Shown piece after piece: positions 1 to 7,765 of a stretch of 64,000 nucleotides of DNA (within the stretch, counting starts at the first letter, position 1; every line of letters begins with the position of its first letter). Location: contig JAPUFB010000001.1 in assembly GCA_027492255.1 (NCBI GenBank), forward strand, positions 62,001 to 126,000. Direction: 5' to 3'. The stretch comes from Candidatus Saccharimonadota bacterium (lineage in GTDB: Bacteria; Patescibacteriota; Saccharimonadia; Saccharimonadales; Saccharimonadaceae). The position numbers and the translations under genes were made by a program. The notes under the pieces are model-generated. The model made no database searches. It was given only the letters and a program-made list of their open reading frames with translations, and was not told the DNA's origin.

Positions 1-704
1 AAACTAATCTTCCATTTATACGCAATTGAGCGAAAACGACTGCCGGCATACATGACACCTGTTTTCCCGCAAGCATGCCATGCGAGCTGTTTGGCGAGAT
101 TATCCGCAGAAGCAACGTCTGCTGTCCACGACTGCGCTTTCTCATCTACTGCCCTTCCGGCACTCTCAAGTTCAGCGATAACATGCTCGCCGAGTACGCC
201 GAATGCAATAAACAACTGAAGTAGCGCGCGTAGATTAAGCAGTGCCGCCATACGAGGCTGGCCTTCAAAATTAAGCTGAGCATATGTCAAGCCGTCACGT
301 CGCGCAATCGTTTCGAGTTCACCACCACGCGAAATAACACCAATCATGGCACCTCGGGCGCGAGCATCAGCCAGTGCGGTAATCGTTTCCTCTGTATTAC
401 CCGAAAAACTACTAGCGATAACAAGTGTTTTAGTATCGACGTACTGCGGCAAATAGTATTGCTTTACGACGTGCAGGGATATCGGAAGATCTAACCAGTC
501 CCGCGCCAAATCCGCCGCCAACGCTGAACCACCCATACCAGCCACGACAATTTTCTCTATCTGCCCGTGTTCACCTGGCGCATTAATGATTTCAATCTGT
601 GTCGCTAGTTGCGAGGCTTCGTGTGTTGCGACTTCAAGAGCACCGCTCTTATCGCGCTCCGAAACAAGCCCACGGTTGTCGAGTATATCCATAAGCATTA
701 TCAT
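1..704 (-). CDS. Bifunctional phosphoglucose/phosphomannose isomerase, N-terminal part
   Basis: The reverse strand reads as one open frame from an ATG at 704 to the window edge, so the C-terminal part of the protein lies outside. The product has the SIS-domain fold: an N-terminal GMGGSALAADL phosphosugar-binding loop and, about 50 residues later, SSFSGNTEET, which are the two hallmark loops of the bifunctional PGI/PMI family that interconverts fructose-6-P with glucose-6-P and mannose-6-P in the cytoplasm. In-frame ATGs also occur at 698 and 692; 704 is preferred because AAAAGG lies 6 nt upstream. Supplying hexose phosphates would fit the mutarotase and surface-sugar genes in this window. Family call is confident; the exact start is not. 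Confidence 0.85.
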   Translation of the reverse strand, partial: MIMLMDILDNRGLVSERDKSGALEVATHEASQLATQIEIINAPGEHGQIEKIVVAGMGGSALAADLARDWLDLPISLHVVKQYYLPQYVDTKTLVIASSFSGNTEETITALADARARGAMIGVISRGGELETIARRDGLTYAQLNFEGQPRMAALLNLRALLQLFIAFGVLGEHVIAELESAGRAVDEKAQSWTADVASADNLAKQLAWHACGKTGVMYAGSRFRSIAYKWKIS

Positions 705-714
705 AGCGCACCTT

Positions 715-743
715 TTGCAAGATGTATACGAATATGCTAAGCT
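715..743 (+). promoter_or_regulatory. Promoter of the 782-1342 gene
   Basis: TTGCAA (715-720), a 17-nt spacer ending in TATGC, and TAAGCT (738-743). The TGC just before the -10 hexamer gives an extended -10. The predicted transcript starts near 750, leaving a leader of about 32 nt that contains the GGGGTGGG ribosome binding site. It lies back to back with the isomerase gene on the other strand. Confidence 0.6.
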
Positions 744-781
744 TGAAGGAAGTTAGCATAAACATTTTACAGGGGTGGGAA

Positions 782-1342
782 ATGGATCCAATTTCACAAA
801 CGCACACAATGCCAGCAACAGATGACCAGGAACTTGCAAAAGTTCTTGAGAGTATGAATCATAGCGTCTCAGCGCCAAGTGTTCCGCAACTTCCCCCGCT
901 TGATGAGCCTAGTGATGCTCCACAAGACGATACCACCGACAATACTCCAGCAGTAGACCAATCGTCAGAGGAAACAGAAACGATACCCGCACCAGACTTT
1001 GAAGTCGCTTCATCGCCCGAGCCTGCACAAAATAATAGTCCTGAGCCGTCATCAGATCCAATACCTAGCTTTCCGACTCCGTCTTCTATTGCTCCTTTAT
1101 CTGACCTTAATGATATTAAGAAGGATGCCCTCCAAGAACTTCGCCCTCTGGTCGATAAACTTGACCTCCCTGCTGATGAGAAATTCGACACGCTTCTACT
1201 TATGATTCGCTCAACCGATGATAAATCACTTGTCGAACCCGCCTATGCAGCCGCTAAGTCTATCGAGGATGAAAACAAGCGCGCCTCTGCCCTTCTCGAC
1301 ATCATCAAAGAGATCGACTACTTCTCTCGTCCTCAAAGCTAA
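782..1342 (+). CDS. Unrecognised acidic protein with a disordered N-terminal half
   Basis: 186 residues from the ATG at 782, chosen over the upstream ATG at 722 because GGGGTGGGAA immediately precedes it and the upstream ATG lies on the promoter spacer. Residues 1 to about 105 are low-complexity, rich in Pro, Ser, Asp, Glu and Thr, so probably disordered. Residues about 110-180 form a predicted helical domain (LNDIKKDALQELRPLVDKL and following) with alternating charged and Leu positions. No signal peptide or membrane segment is seen. I do not recognise a family. The helical tail could be a protein-protein interaction module and the N-terminus a flexible linker, but that is inference. Confidence 0.7.
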   Translation: MDPISQTHTMPATDDQELAKVLESMNHSVSAPSVPQLPPLDEPSDAPQDDTTDNTPAVDQSSEETETIPAPDFEVASSPEPAQNNSPEPSSDPIPSFPTPSSIAPLSDLNDIKKDALQELRPLVDKLDLPADEKFDTLLLMIRSTDDKSLVEPAYAAAKSIEDENKRASALLDIIKEIDYFSRPQS

Positions 1343-1366
1343 GTTCTTAAAGTCAAAAAAAATAAA

Positions 1367-1393
1367 CCCTATAACACTGGCTGTGTTATAGGG
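1367..1393 (-). terminator. Hairpin terminator for the 1464-2531 gene
   Basis: Perfect 11-bp inverted repeat (CCCTATAACAC / GTGTTATAGGG) with a 5-nt loop. Read on the minus strand, the stem is followed by a U-rich run (complement of the A-rich 1354-1366), the layout of an intrinsic terminator for the leftward gene. It may also stop rightward transcripts, though no U-run follows on that side. Confidence 0.7.
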
Positions 1394-1463
1394 GCGCTAA
1401 GATTGTCTCTCTTAACGACTTGGTGCATATCGCACCCATTTGCTCTGTTTAAGGGGCTATTGC

Positions 1464-2531
1464 TCAGCTGTTGTTGCTCGCCATCTTACCGATCTCGTTG
1501 AGCACTTCTGCGATCCGAGGATCACGTTTTGGTGCCTTGTTGACGATATCGAGCTGCGTCCTGAGACCAGCGATCTCTTCCGCTTGGCGATCGCGCTGTT
1601 CGGTCATGCGCTGAAGTCTGACCTCAAGGTTACGAATCCGTTCTGCCTGCTCCCTTGCTACGGCGATGAGCTCGCCGATCTCATCGTCAGGTGAAGCCTG
1701 CGAGACGGAACTGACATCTTCCTGAGAGACCGGAACGATTGGATCGGTAACCCCGGGGGATACCTGCTCCTCGGCATGTGTCTCAACAGTCTCGGCTGAC
1801 GAGGCCTCAGAACGACTCTTGAGCCGCTCCTTCTCACGCCGCCTCCACTCCTTGACCATCTTTGCCGTTACTTCAGTAACGGACATGTCGAGTGTGTAGG
1901 TCCGCTTCTGGAACGCGACGAACTTGGAGGTGTAAATCCCCATGCCCGACAAGTGGTCCATAAGACGGGTCGCCCGAGACTCGGTCATGTTGCCCATGAG
2001 CGACAGAACCGCACGAACACTTGTCCGCTCCGCCACGCCCTGCTCATCTGCGAATTCACGCAGGAGATTGAGTGCCGTCGTCAGGTTCTGCTCGTAGGGA
2101 GATCCCTCGACGAACATGTACCTCGAGGAGAGGCTCTCGTCAACTGGCTTATTCACAGCAACAGCCTTCTTCCTCGGGGTCCCTTGAGTCACTACGACCG
2201 GTGTGCACAGACTGTTGGGTAGGGTAGCTGGAACACCCTTAGCAAACATTGCTTCGCGCTTCGCGCCCTCTGAGCGCTCTGTCGGATCGTAGCCATCCCT
2301 ACCACGACGCAACATCGTGATCCTTGAGATCATCCTGTTGTGAGGGTTGATATCGATGGTGATCTTTTCCTGACGCTGCAAGGAGTCGATCACTCGCGCG
2401 ATCTCATCCCTACTCAGACCAGTTTTGGCGGCGAGAGTCGAAACAGGATTGGTTCCACCAACCTGTCCCCCCATCGCTTCAATCTGAGCCTCAACCTTAC
2501 TGGTATTACCCTGCCGACGGACAGCAACCAC
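1464..2531 (-). CDS. Unrecognised protein with N-terminal winged-helix-like region and C-terminal coiled coil
   Basis: 355 residues from a GTG at 2531; AAAGG sits 8 nt upstream, which decides the start. Residues about 28-70 (VSTLAAKTGLSRDEIARVIDSLQRQ) look like a helix-turn-helix or winged-helix unit, with a second helical region about 150-215. Residues about 280-330 are heptad-like (EQAERIRNLEVRLQRMTEQ) and probably form a coiled coil. The gene is C/G-richer at third codon positions than groL or murE nearby. It stands alone with its own weak promoter (TATGC-TAAGGG, 2612-2622) and hairpin terminator. A DNA-binding role is plausible, but no family is recognised. Confidence 0.7.
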   Translation of the reverse strand: MVAVRRQGNTSKVEAQIEAMGGQVGGTNPVSTLAAKTGLSRDEIARVIDSLQRQEKITIDINPHNRMISRITMLRRGRDGYDPTERSEGAKREAMFAKGVPATLPNSLCTPVVVTQGTPRKKAVAVNKPVDESLSSRYMFVEGSPYEQNLTTALNLLREFADEQGVAERTSVRAVLSLMGNMTESRATRLMDHLSGMGIYTSKFVAFQKRTYTLDMSVTEVTAKMVKEWRRREKERLKSRSEASSAETVETHAEEQVSPGVTDPIVPVSQEDVSSVSQASPDDEIGELIAVAREQAERIRNLEVRLQRMTEQRDRQAEEIAGLRTQLDIVNKAPKRDPRIAEVLNEIGKMASNNS

Positions 2532-2645
2532 TGGTGTAGCCTTTCGTAGAGTCTCGCCCTTTCAGGGACAAGACGATTGTTGTGCACGGTAATACTAGGA
2601 ATGTTTCAGCACCCTTAGCATACACGATTGTAATATCATACCTTT

Positions 2646-3410
2646 TTATCTGTTGTTTGTCAACGATTGCTCTTCTTTTAGGACGTTGCTCCAGGTGTGG
2701 TCAAACAGCGAGCGGTGCATCGCAGCAACACCAGCATTTTCAATAATCAACCCACTGAGGTGGTTATAAGCATCTATGCTTACGAACGCCACTTTGTTGC
2801 CATAGATTAAGGTGTAACTCCCTGTATCGCTGAGATCTTGAAGATACCGTGACTCCGCCAAGTCGGCGCTCGCCGGTTGAGGCTTGCCTTGCCGTAACAC
2901 TTTTACCCATACGCCAAGTTTTACGCGCTCCCTAGTAAAATGAGGAAAATTAACATAGAGATACTCGCTTACCTTCGGTGAGGAAATTACCCGGTATTCG
3001 TTAATTCGTCGGCGTCGACACGTTGAGAGCACATCGCGAAGAATATTCGCAAGGCCCTCATCACCATCATAAAAACTAGCAAAATGAAAGATGTTGTTAT
3101 CGCGCCTTTCAAGTGCAAGGTGTTCGATATATGTATCAACGCCTGAATGCATCTCGTGCAAGGCGCGGCGACGGTCATTGATAAGCTCATGCATTACCTC
3201 AGGATCTTTCGCGCTATAGCGAGTCTGCTTGCCGCGCTCGACATAGGTTACGAGTCCAACCGCTCGTAGCGCCTTGATAGATTCGTACACGCTTCCCCTA
3301 TTGATCCCAGTGTGTTCTGCGAGGCTCCGAATTGAACCCTCAGGAGCAACAAGCAATGCTTCGTATATTCTTTTGTCACGTCCACTTAGTCCAATTAATT
3401 CTAAATTCAT
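2646..3410 (-). CDS. TrmB-like transcriptional regulator
   Basis: 254 residues from the ATG at 3410. The frame extends to a TTG at 3455, but that codon is part of the -35 box, so it cannot be the start if the promoter is used. The N-terminus is a TrmB-type winged helix: GLSGRDKRIYEALL, then SIRSLAEHTGINRGSVYES as recognition helix and GLVTYVERGKQTRY as wing. A long helix and a C-terminal ligand-sensor-like domain follow. TrmB-family regulators usually respond to sugars or metabolites; no ligand can be named. The gene is divergent from the 3540-4481 gene with overlapping promoters, so autoregulation and control of that neighbour are likely. No Shine-Dalgarno is seen; the mRNA appears nearly leaderless. 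Confidence 0.8.
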   Translation of the reverse strand: MNLELIGLSGRDKRIYEALLVAPEGSIRSLAEHTGINRGSVYESIKALRAVGLVTYVERGKQTRYSAKDPEVMHELINDRRRALHEMHSGVDTYIEHLALERRDNNIFHFASFYDGDEGLANILRDVLSTCRRRRINEYRVISSPKVSEYLYVNFPHFTRERVKLGVWVKVLRQGKPQPASADLAESRYLQDLSDTGSYTLIYGNKVAFVSIDAYNHLSGLIIENAGVAAMHRSLFDHTWSNVLKEEQSLTNNR

Positions 3411-3425
3411 CGTTATTAACACTTT

Positions 3426-3455
3426 ATCATAATTATTGATGAAATTTATTGTCAA
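3426..3455 (-). promoter_or_regulatory. Promoter of the TrmB-like regulator
   Basis: On the minus strand TTGACA (3450-3455), an 18-nt spacer and TATGAT (3426-3431). The predicted start of transcription near 3419 is only about 9 nt before the ATG at 3410. On the plus strand the same stretch begins with TTGTCA (3449-3454), a candidate -35 for the divergent 3540 gene, so the two promoters overlap. Confidence 0.6.
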
Positions 3456-3539
3456 AAAATATCAGCCTTTTTATCTATACGCACAGTCTGAAGCACGCCA
3501 TAATCCTCCCCGCATATTTTAAAAAATGAAAGGAATTTT

Positions 3540-4481
3540 ATGCGATCAACTGTCTATATGAACCACTACCCCCATTTCAGCTCTCCCGGGGAACGTGAAG
3601 CGGTAACCGTCGATTTATCCGCTTCCGTCGCTGAGCTAAGCACTCCACGCTCGGCAATGGGGCACGCCGTAAGCCTCGTGTTTAGGACACTCGAGTTCGA
3701 CGAGATGCTTCCCCCTAGCCCAAGCGACATGCTTGTCATCGGCTCACAAAGGTCCATCGAACGTAATCAGCGCCGGCTTCGCCTTAATATCGGCAAGATT
3801 GCCCAGGTATCCAATGAAACAGCGAAACAATTTGGATATCATGGCGCACCATTTCTGGCGGATCGGCTCGATGATATTGCCCAATCTGTCATCCCGAAAG
3901 CCATCGAGGGCAATGAGTTTATTACTTCGGTCGGTACGATACTGGGAACCTTTGGCGAAGACTGTAATGACGACGGATGTGGCGTGGAATACGGCCTAAG
4001 GGTCGGCTGGTACGGCAAGTCTCATGATGAGAATACCGAATATCTGAAGCTCCCTAAGCAAACAAGACAACGGCTCGAGATTCCAGTACTCCAGCCAGAA
4101 ATTGCGAGAAAAGATGCATCGCGCGACCTCTGGGCACTCCGTATGCTGGCCTTTCACTGGGCGATCGATCATGGTGATGCCCTGAAAAAACGCGGTCTCA
4201 CCCCTTCGCTTATGCAGGAATATGAACGCGAGTGTGAGCTCAATAGCGAGGCAATCCAGCACATGAACCGCTATCTATTTGGAAAAACTGGCCGCTCAAT
4301 CGAGAAACTTTTCTTTCCTGCAGACGTGATCCGTGAGCTTGTGGCATCGGAACGAAAAACTATGGAAGCAGAAGAACAGCGGAAAGCATGGCTAGACAGG
4401 CTCTATCCAAAACCTACTACAGCTCCAGTCGAAACCACTGAAAGCACACCCGAATGGGAAACCTATACCCCAGGCATATAG
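3540..4481 (+). CDS. Unrecognised cytoplasmic protein next to the TrmB-like regulator
   Basis: 313 residues; the ATG at 3540 is preceded by AAAGGAA. The protein is mostly helical and charged, without signal peptide or membrane segments. A short Cys pair (DDGCGVEYG is preceded by EDCN) lies near residue 145, and a C-terminal helix (VASERKTMEAEEQRKAWLDRL) precedes a Thr/Pro-rich tail. I recognise no family or catalytic motif. It is single, starts divergently from the TrmB-like gene, and ends at a strong hairpin, so it is the most likely target of that regulator. Confidence 0.7.
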   Translation: MRSTVYMNHYPHFSSPGEREAVTVDLSASVAELSTPRSAMGHAVSLVFRTLEFDEMLPPSPSDMLVIGSQRSIERNQRRLRLNIGKIAQVSNETAKQFGYHGAPFLADRLDDIAQSVIPKAIEGNEFITSVGTILGTFGEDCNDDGCGVEYGLRVGWYGKSHDENTEYLKLPKQTRQRLEIPVLQPEIARKDASRDLWALRMLAFHWAIDHGDALKKRGLTPSLMQEYERECELNSEAIQHMNRYLFGKTGRSIEKLFFPADVIRELVASERKTMEAEEQRKAWLDRLYPKPTTAPVETTESTPEWETYTPGI

Positions 4482-4489
4482 TCTCACAT

Positions 4490-4519
4490 GAAATGACGGC
4501 CGCATTGGGCCGTCATTTC
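4490..4519. terminator. Bidirectional hairpin between convergent genes
   Basis: Perfect 12-bp inverted repeat (GAAATGACGGCC / GGCCGTCATTTC) with a 6-nt loop, placed 8 nt after the 3540-4481 gene and 22 nt beyond the end of groL. No long U-run follows on either strand; the A/T ends of the stem are the only tract. Confidence 0.65.
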
Positions 4520-4540
4520 TATACCTATACCTCTGAAGCT

Positions 4541-6160
4541 TTAGTACATGCCACCCATACCGCCAGGAGCAGCTGGTGCGTCTTTCTCAGGGATATCGAC
4601 GACAAGAGCACCCATCGTCATCGCTGTTGCAGCAATTGAAACGGCATTTTGAAGCGCCTGCTTCGTCACCATAACTGGGTCAACAATCCCCGCACTTGTC
4701 AGATCGACGACCTTACTAGGTTTATTGACGTTAATTCCCTGCCCTGGCTTTGCAGCCTGCACCTGCGCGAGAAGCGCGTCAGCATTGAGACCGGCGTTCT
4801 GCATGAGTTGTCGGAATGGCTGATAGAGCGCCGCCCGGAGGATACTCGTGCCAGGATCTTTCCCGGTAAGTCCATCTGCTAGATTAACAAGTGTCACGCC
4901 GCCGCCCGGGACAATTCCTTCAGCCAGAGCCGCCTTCGTTGCTGCCACCGCATCGTCGACCCGAAACTTCTTTTCTTCAATCTCTGTCTCAGTTGCGCCA
5001 CCTACTTTTATGACCGCAACCTTGCCAGATAATGCCGCAGCGCGCTTATCATACGCTTCTTTTTCATACTCGCTCGGTGCATTTTTGGCTTGCGTCCTGA
5101 TCTGAGAGATACGAGAGGTCACCATGCTTGGATTACCAGCTCCTTCGATAATCGTCGTGTCATCTTTTGTGACGATCACTTTGCGAGCCGTTCCGACAAC
5201 CGAGAGGTCAACAGTTTCAAATGTATGCCCTTGATCATCAGAAATCACTGTTGCGCCGGTTAGAATAGCAATATCTTCAAGAATCTCCTTGCGGCGGTCA
5301 CCAAAAGCAGGTGCTTTCACTGCCACTGTATTGAATACTCCCTTGAGCTTATTGAGTATCAATACCCCCAGGGCCTCACCCTCGACATCATCGGCGATCA
5401 ATACAACATCTTTTTTACCGGCTTGCGCGAGCTTCTCGAGGACAGGAACAAACTCTTGAACGGATGAGATTTTCTTGTCAGTAATAATAATCGCCGGTTT
5501 TTCATAAGCCGCCTCGAGCCGTGCCGTATCTGTCACCATATAAGGGCTCACATAGCCGCGATCAAATGTGAATCCCTCAACTACCTCAGACTCCATCTTG
5601 AGTCCTTGACCCTCTTCGACTGTCACGACTCCGTCTTTACCGACTTTTTCGATAATTGCAGCAATCAACGTCCCAATTTCTTCATCATTAGCTGAGATAC
5701 TGGCAACTTCCGCGACACGGTTAGTCTTCCCAGCAACTGGTTCTGACATTTTCTCGAGATTACCAAGTACTTCTGCGGCAGCGGCCTCGACACCCTTACG
5801 GAGTTCCATAGGGTTATGCCCGGCGGCAATTAGTTTATTGGCCTCTTTTAAAATCATATATGTCAGTACTGTTACGGTAGTTGTTCCATCACCCGCAACC
5901 TTATTCATCTTTGTAGCCGCTTTTTTAATCAATTCTGCCCCGACCTTATACCCAAGCGTTTCGTTATCACTCTCCGGTAAATCCACACTCTCAGCGACAG
6001 TAACACCGTCGTGCGTCACCGTTGGGGACCCGAAGCCTTTTTGGATGACAACATTTCGGCCTTTTGGACCCATCGTTACCTTCACCGCGTCATATAGTGC
6101 CTGCGCACCACCAAGTAGTCGAGTGCGGGCGTCGTCGTCGTAAAAAATCTTTTTACTCAT
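4541..6160 (-). CDS. groL: 60 kDa chaperonin GroEL
   Basis: 539 residues, the usual GroEL length. It carries the ATP-binding DGTTTVTVL near residue 87, the apical-domain segment, GGGVTLVNLADGL near residue 405, and a C-terminal GGMGGMY tail. It forms the double-ring folding chamber in the cytoplasm together with GroES. GGAGT precedes the ATG. It lies 14 nt downstream of groS in one operon under the CIRCE element, so it is expected to be heat-induced through HrcA. The N-terminus (MSKKIFYDDDARTRLL) is typical of bacterial GroEL. Confidence 0.98.
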   Translation of the reverse strand: MSKKIFYDDDARTRLLGGAQALYDAVKVTMGPKGRNVVIQKGFGSPTVTHDGVTVAESVDLPESDNETLGYKVGAELIKKAATKMNKVAGDGTTTVTVLTYMILKEANKLIAAGHNPMELRKGVEAAAAEVLGNLEKMSEPVAGKTNRVAEVASISANDEEIGTLIAAIIEKVGKDGVVTVEEGQGLKMESEVVEGFTFDRGYVSPYMVTDTARLEAAYEKPAIIITDKKISSVQEFVPVLEKLAQAGKKDVVLIADDVEGEALGVLILNKLKGVFNTVAVKAPAFGDRRKEILEDIAILTGATVISDDQGHTFETVDLSVVGTARKVIVTKDDTTIIEGAGNPSMVTSRISQIRTQAKNAPSEYEKEAYDKRAAALSGKVAVIKVGGATETEIEEKKFRVDDAVAATKAALAEGIVPGGGVTLVNLADGLTGKDPGTSILRAALYQPFRQLMQNAGLNADALLAQVQAAKPGQGINVNKPSKVVDLTSAGIVDPVMVTKQALQNAVSIAATAMTMGALVVDIPEKDAPAAPGGMGGMY

Positions 6161-6174
6161 TGTGATTTACTCCT

Positions 6175-6450
6175 TTATTTCGACTTGGCAACTGTGGCCA
6201 AAATATCTTCTTCTTTTACAATCAAATACTCCGTCGCACCGACCTTTAGCTCTGTCGTCGAATATTCACGAAAAACAATTTGGTCGCCAATTTTTACTGC
6301 CTTCACCTCAGGTCCAACTGCCTGTACGGTCGCGTACGCCGGCTTTTCTTTCGCAGAATCTGGTAAAAATAGTCCGCTGGCTGTCTTTGCCTCAACTTTT
6401 TCTCTAGTGGCGACGACGCGATCAGCGAGTGGCGTAATAGGTATAGCCAT
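6175..6450 (-). CDS. groS: 10 kDa co-chaperonin GroES
   Basis: 91 residues with the family start (ITPLADRVVATREKVEAKT), a mobile loop around SGLFLPDSAKEKP and the C-terminal segment EYLIVKEEDILATV. It caps the GroEL ring. AAGGAGG lies just upstream of the ATG. First gene of groS-groL; the promoter overlaps a CIRCE operator. Confidence 0.97.
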   Translation of the reverse strand: MAIPITPLADRVVATREKVEAKTASGLFLPDSAKEKPAYATVQAVGPEVKAVKIGDQIVFREYSTTELKVGATEYLIVKEEDILATVAKSK

Positions 6451-6479
6451 ACATCCTCCTTAACTTGTCTTATACTCCT

Positions 6480-6509
6480 ATTGTAGACAAACAAATTAGC
6501 ACTCGTCAA
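6480..6509 (-). promoter_or_regulatory. groS-groL promoter
   Basis: On the minus strand TTGACG (6504-6509), an 18-nt spacer and TACAAT (6480-6485). The -35 box lies inside the CIRCE spacer, so a repressor bound to CIRCE would block RNA polymerase. Confidence 0.75.
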
Positions 6510-6522
6510 GTCAGAGTGCTAA
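6496..6522. promoter_or_regulatory. CIRCE element (HrcA operator)
   Basis: Exact match to the consensus TTAGCACTC-N9-GAGTGCTAA. Known to bind the heat-shock repressor HrcA, whose gene is not in this window. It overlaps the groS -35 box. Confidence 0.97.
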
Positions 6523-6531
6523 TTATTATCA

Positions 6532-7236
6532 TTACCAAGTGATCGTCATGGAGTATTTGCGTGATCTATCAGTAGTAATCAGCTTACTACCTTCGAAGTT
6601 CGGTTTTTCGAAGATAAACCCGCCAAGTGTTGGCTCGACACAGACGTAATTACTCAACATATCAGTCCATAGAGCCCATGTATTCAAGTTTTCCTGAGTG
6701 ATGCGGATTGTATGTGTTGAAGTTTTTACTATCATCATATCCGCTACTTCAAATTGCACAGGATCCATGTCGTTGAGTTCAAGCGTTCGATCGTTCACTA
6801 GCACTGCAGTATCACCTTCTTTTACCGCAAAATATGGATGAAATCCCGGCGCGATACGAAATGGCACACCACCAGTATTTTCAACGAACAATTCGGCGCT
6901 GAACGATCGTGGGTCAAGCGTATACGTAAGCACAGCCCGCATCGCCTCATACCGATCAGTGCTTTTTAACTCTAATACTGTCCGATTAAGCGTTGTTTCG
7001 ACTTCAGTCCATTCATGTATACGGCCAAATCCGTGCTGCCCAAGTCCTGTTCCGCCATCTGGACCAAAGTTTGGAAGACACACATGACAGCCGCCTCTCG
7101 TCTTCTGTTCTCCAGCTTCATTCATGAGCTGGGTTTTAGGAAACAGTATCGGCGTCTCACCATCACGCAGCTCTTCAATATACCCACCCTGGGTGTTTAT
7201 GACCGCCTCGATATCACCACGCTGCAATGTAATCAT
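6532..7236 (-). CDS. Aldose 1-epimerase / hexose-6-phosphate mutarotase family protein
   Basis: 234 residues, galactose-mutarotase-like beta-sandwich. Visible family motifs are GLGQHGFGRIHEW (first catalytic His region), PGFHPYFAV (second His) and VCVEPTLGGF with the conserved Glu near the C-terminus. The protein interconverts alpha and beta anomers of free or 6-phosphorylated hexoses. The short length and HGFGR motif resemble the YeaD-type hexose-6-phosphate mutarotases, but substrate cannot be decided from sequence alone. A G-rich ribosome site (GGGGGTAGGG) precedes the ATG. It lies just upstream of CIRCE-groS in the same orientation but before that promoter, so it is a separate unit. Confidence 0.8.
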   Translation of the reverse strand: MITLQRGDIEAVINTQGGYIEELRDGETPILFPKTQLMNEAGEQKTRGGCHVCLPNFGPDGGTGLGQHGFGRIHEWTEVETTLNRTVLELKSTDRYEAMRAVLTYTLDPRSFSAELFVENTGGVPFRIAPGFHPYFAVKEGDTAVLVNDRTLELNDMDPVQFEVADMMIVKTSTHTIRITQENLNTWALWTDMLSNYVCVEPTLGGFIFEKPNFEGSKLITTDRSRKYSMTITW

Positions 7237-7303
7237 CGTACCCTACCCCCTATGTAATCTCTCCAGTATGTCACTATCTCGACATTTTACCAATCCTTCC
7301 TGT

Positions 7304-7332
7304 TTGACGGAGGTGCTTAATTATGCTAATCT
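7304..7332 (+). promoter_or_regulatory. Promoter of the 7409-7702 gene
   Basis: TTGACG (7304-7309), a 17-nt spacer ending in TATGC, and TAATCT (7327-7332). Same extended -10 design as other promoters in this window. Predicted leader of about 70 nt. Confidence 0.6.
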
Positions 7333-7408
7333 ATTAATTGCGTGTTTAGATACCACACGTGCTTTAGTTGTCGACTAAGACACCGCACATTCTACCTTAG
7401 GAGCCCCT

Positions 7409-7702
7409 GTGACCGATCTGTACCACCAGAACCCGACGCACATCCTCACCTACTGGGCGGAGGGACAGAAGATCAGCGTGGAAATCAACTTCCTCACTTG
7501 GTACAACACCCCCGGCTGTCGTACTATGCACGAGCAGTGCGTCGTGAAGGACCCCAACCAGAAGCTGGTGTTCTTCCGTGGGATGAGCAAGAAGCAGGCC
7601 GAAAGGATCGGCGCAGAATGGGTCATTCCCAAGACCCCTAGCTTCGCGGAAAGGATGTTCAACTCTCCTCGCTTCGCAGGAGTGACCCGTACGCGGGTCT
7701 GA
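7409..7702 (+). CDS. Small unrecognised protein, cassette-like gene
   Basis: 97 residues from a GTG at 7409, with AGGAG 5 nt upstream deciding the start. The protein has Trp/Tyr-rich N-terminal strands (ILTYWAEGQKISVEINFLTWY) and a basic C-terminus; no signal peptide. No family recognised. Codons are strongly C/G-ending, unlike murE and the mutarotase on either side. It has its own promoter and a perfect hairpin right after the stop, so it is an isolated transcription unit that may have been acquired. Could be an accessory or regulatory small protein. Confidence 0.65.
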   Translation: MTDLYHQNPTHILTYWAEGQKISVEINFLTWYNTPGCRTMHEQCVVKDPNQKLVFFRGMSKKQAERIGAEWVIPKTPSFAERMFNSPRFAGVTRTRV

Positions 7703-7710
7703 ACACGCAA

Positions 7711-7742
7711 CGACCCTAGTCACAATGACGTGACTAGGGTCG
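7711..7742. terminator. Hairpin after the 7409-7702 gene
   Basis: Perfect 13-bp inverted repeat (CGACCCTAGTCAC / GTGACTAGGGTCG) with a 6-nt loop, 8 nt after the stop codon. No U-run follows; it also faces the end of murE and may serve both strands. Confidence 0.65.
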
Positions 7743-7765
7743 CGTTCAATTTATGGGGTAATTTA

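Noticed and set aside
859-1191. Open frame of 110 residues on the minus strand inside the 782-1342 gene
   Set aside because: Ser/Gly-rich shadow of a low-complexity coding region on the other strand, with no start signals.
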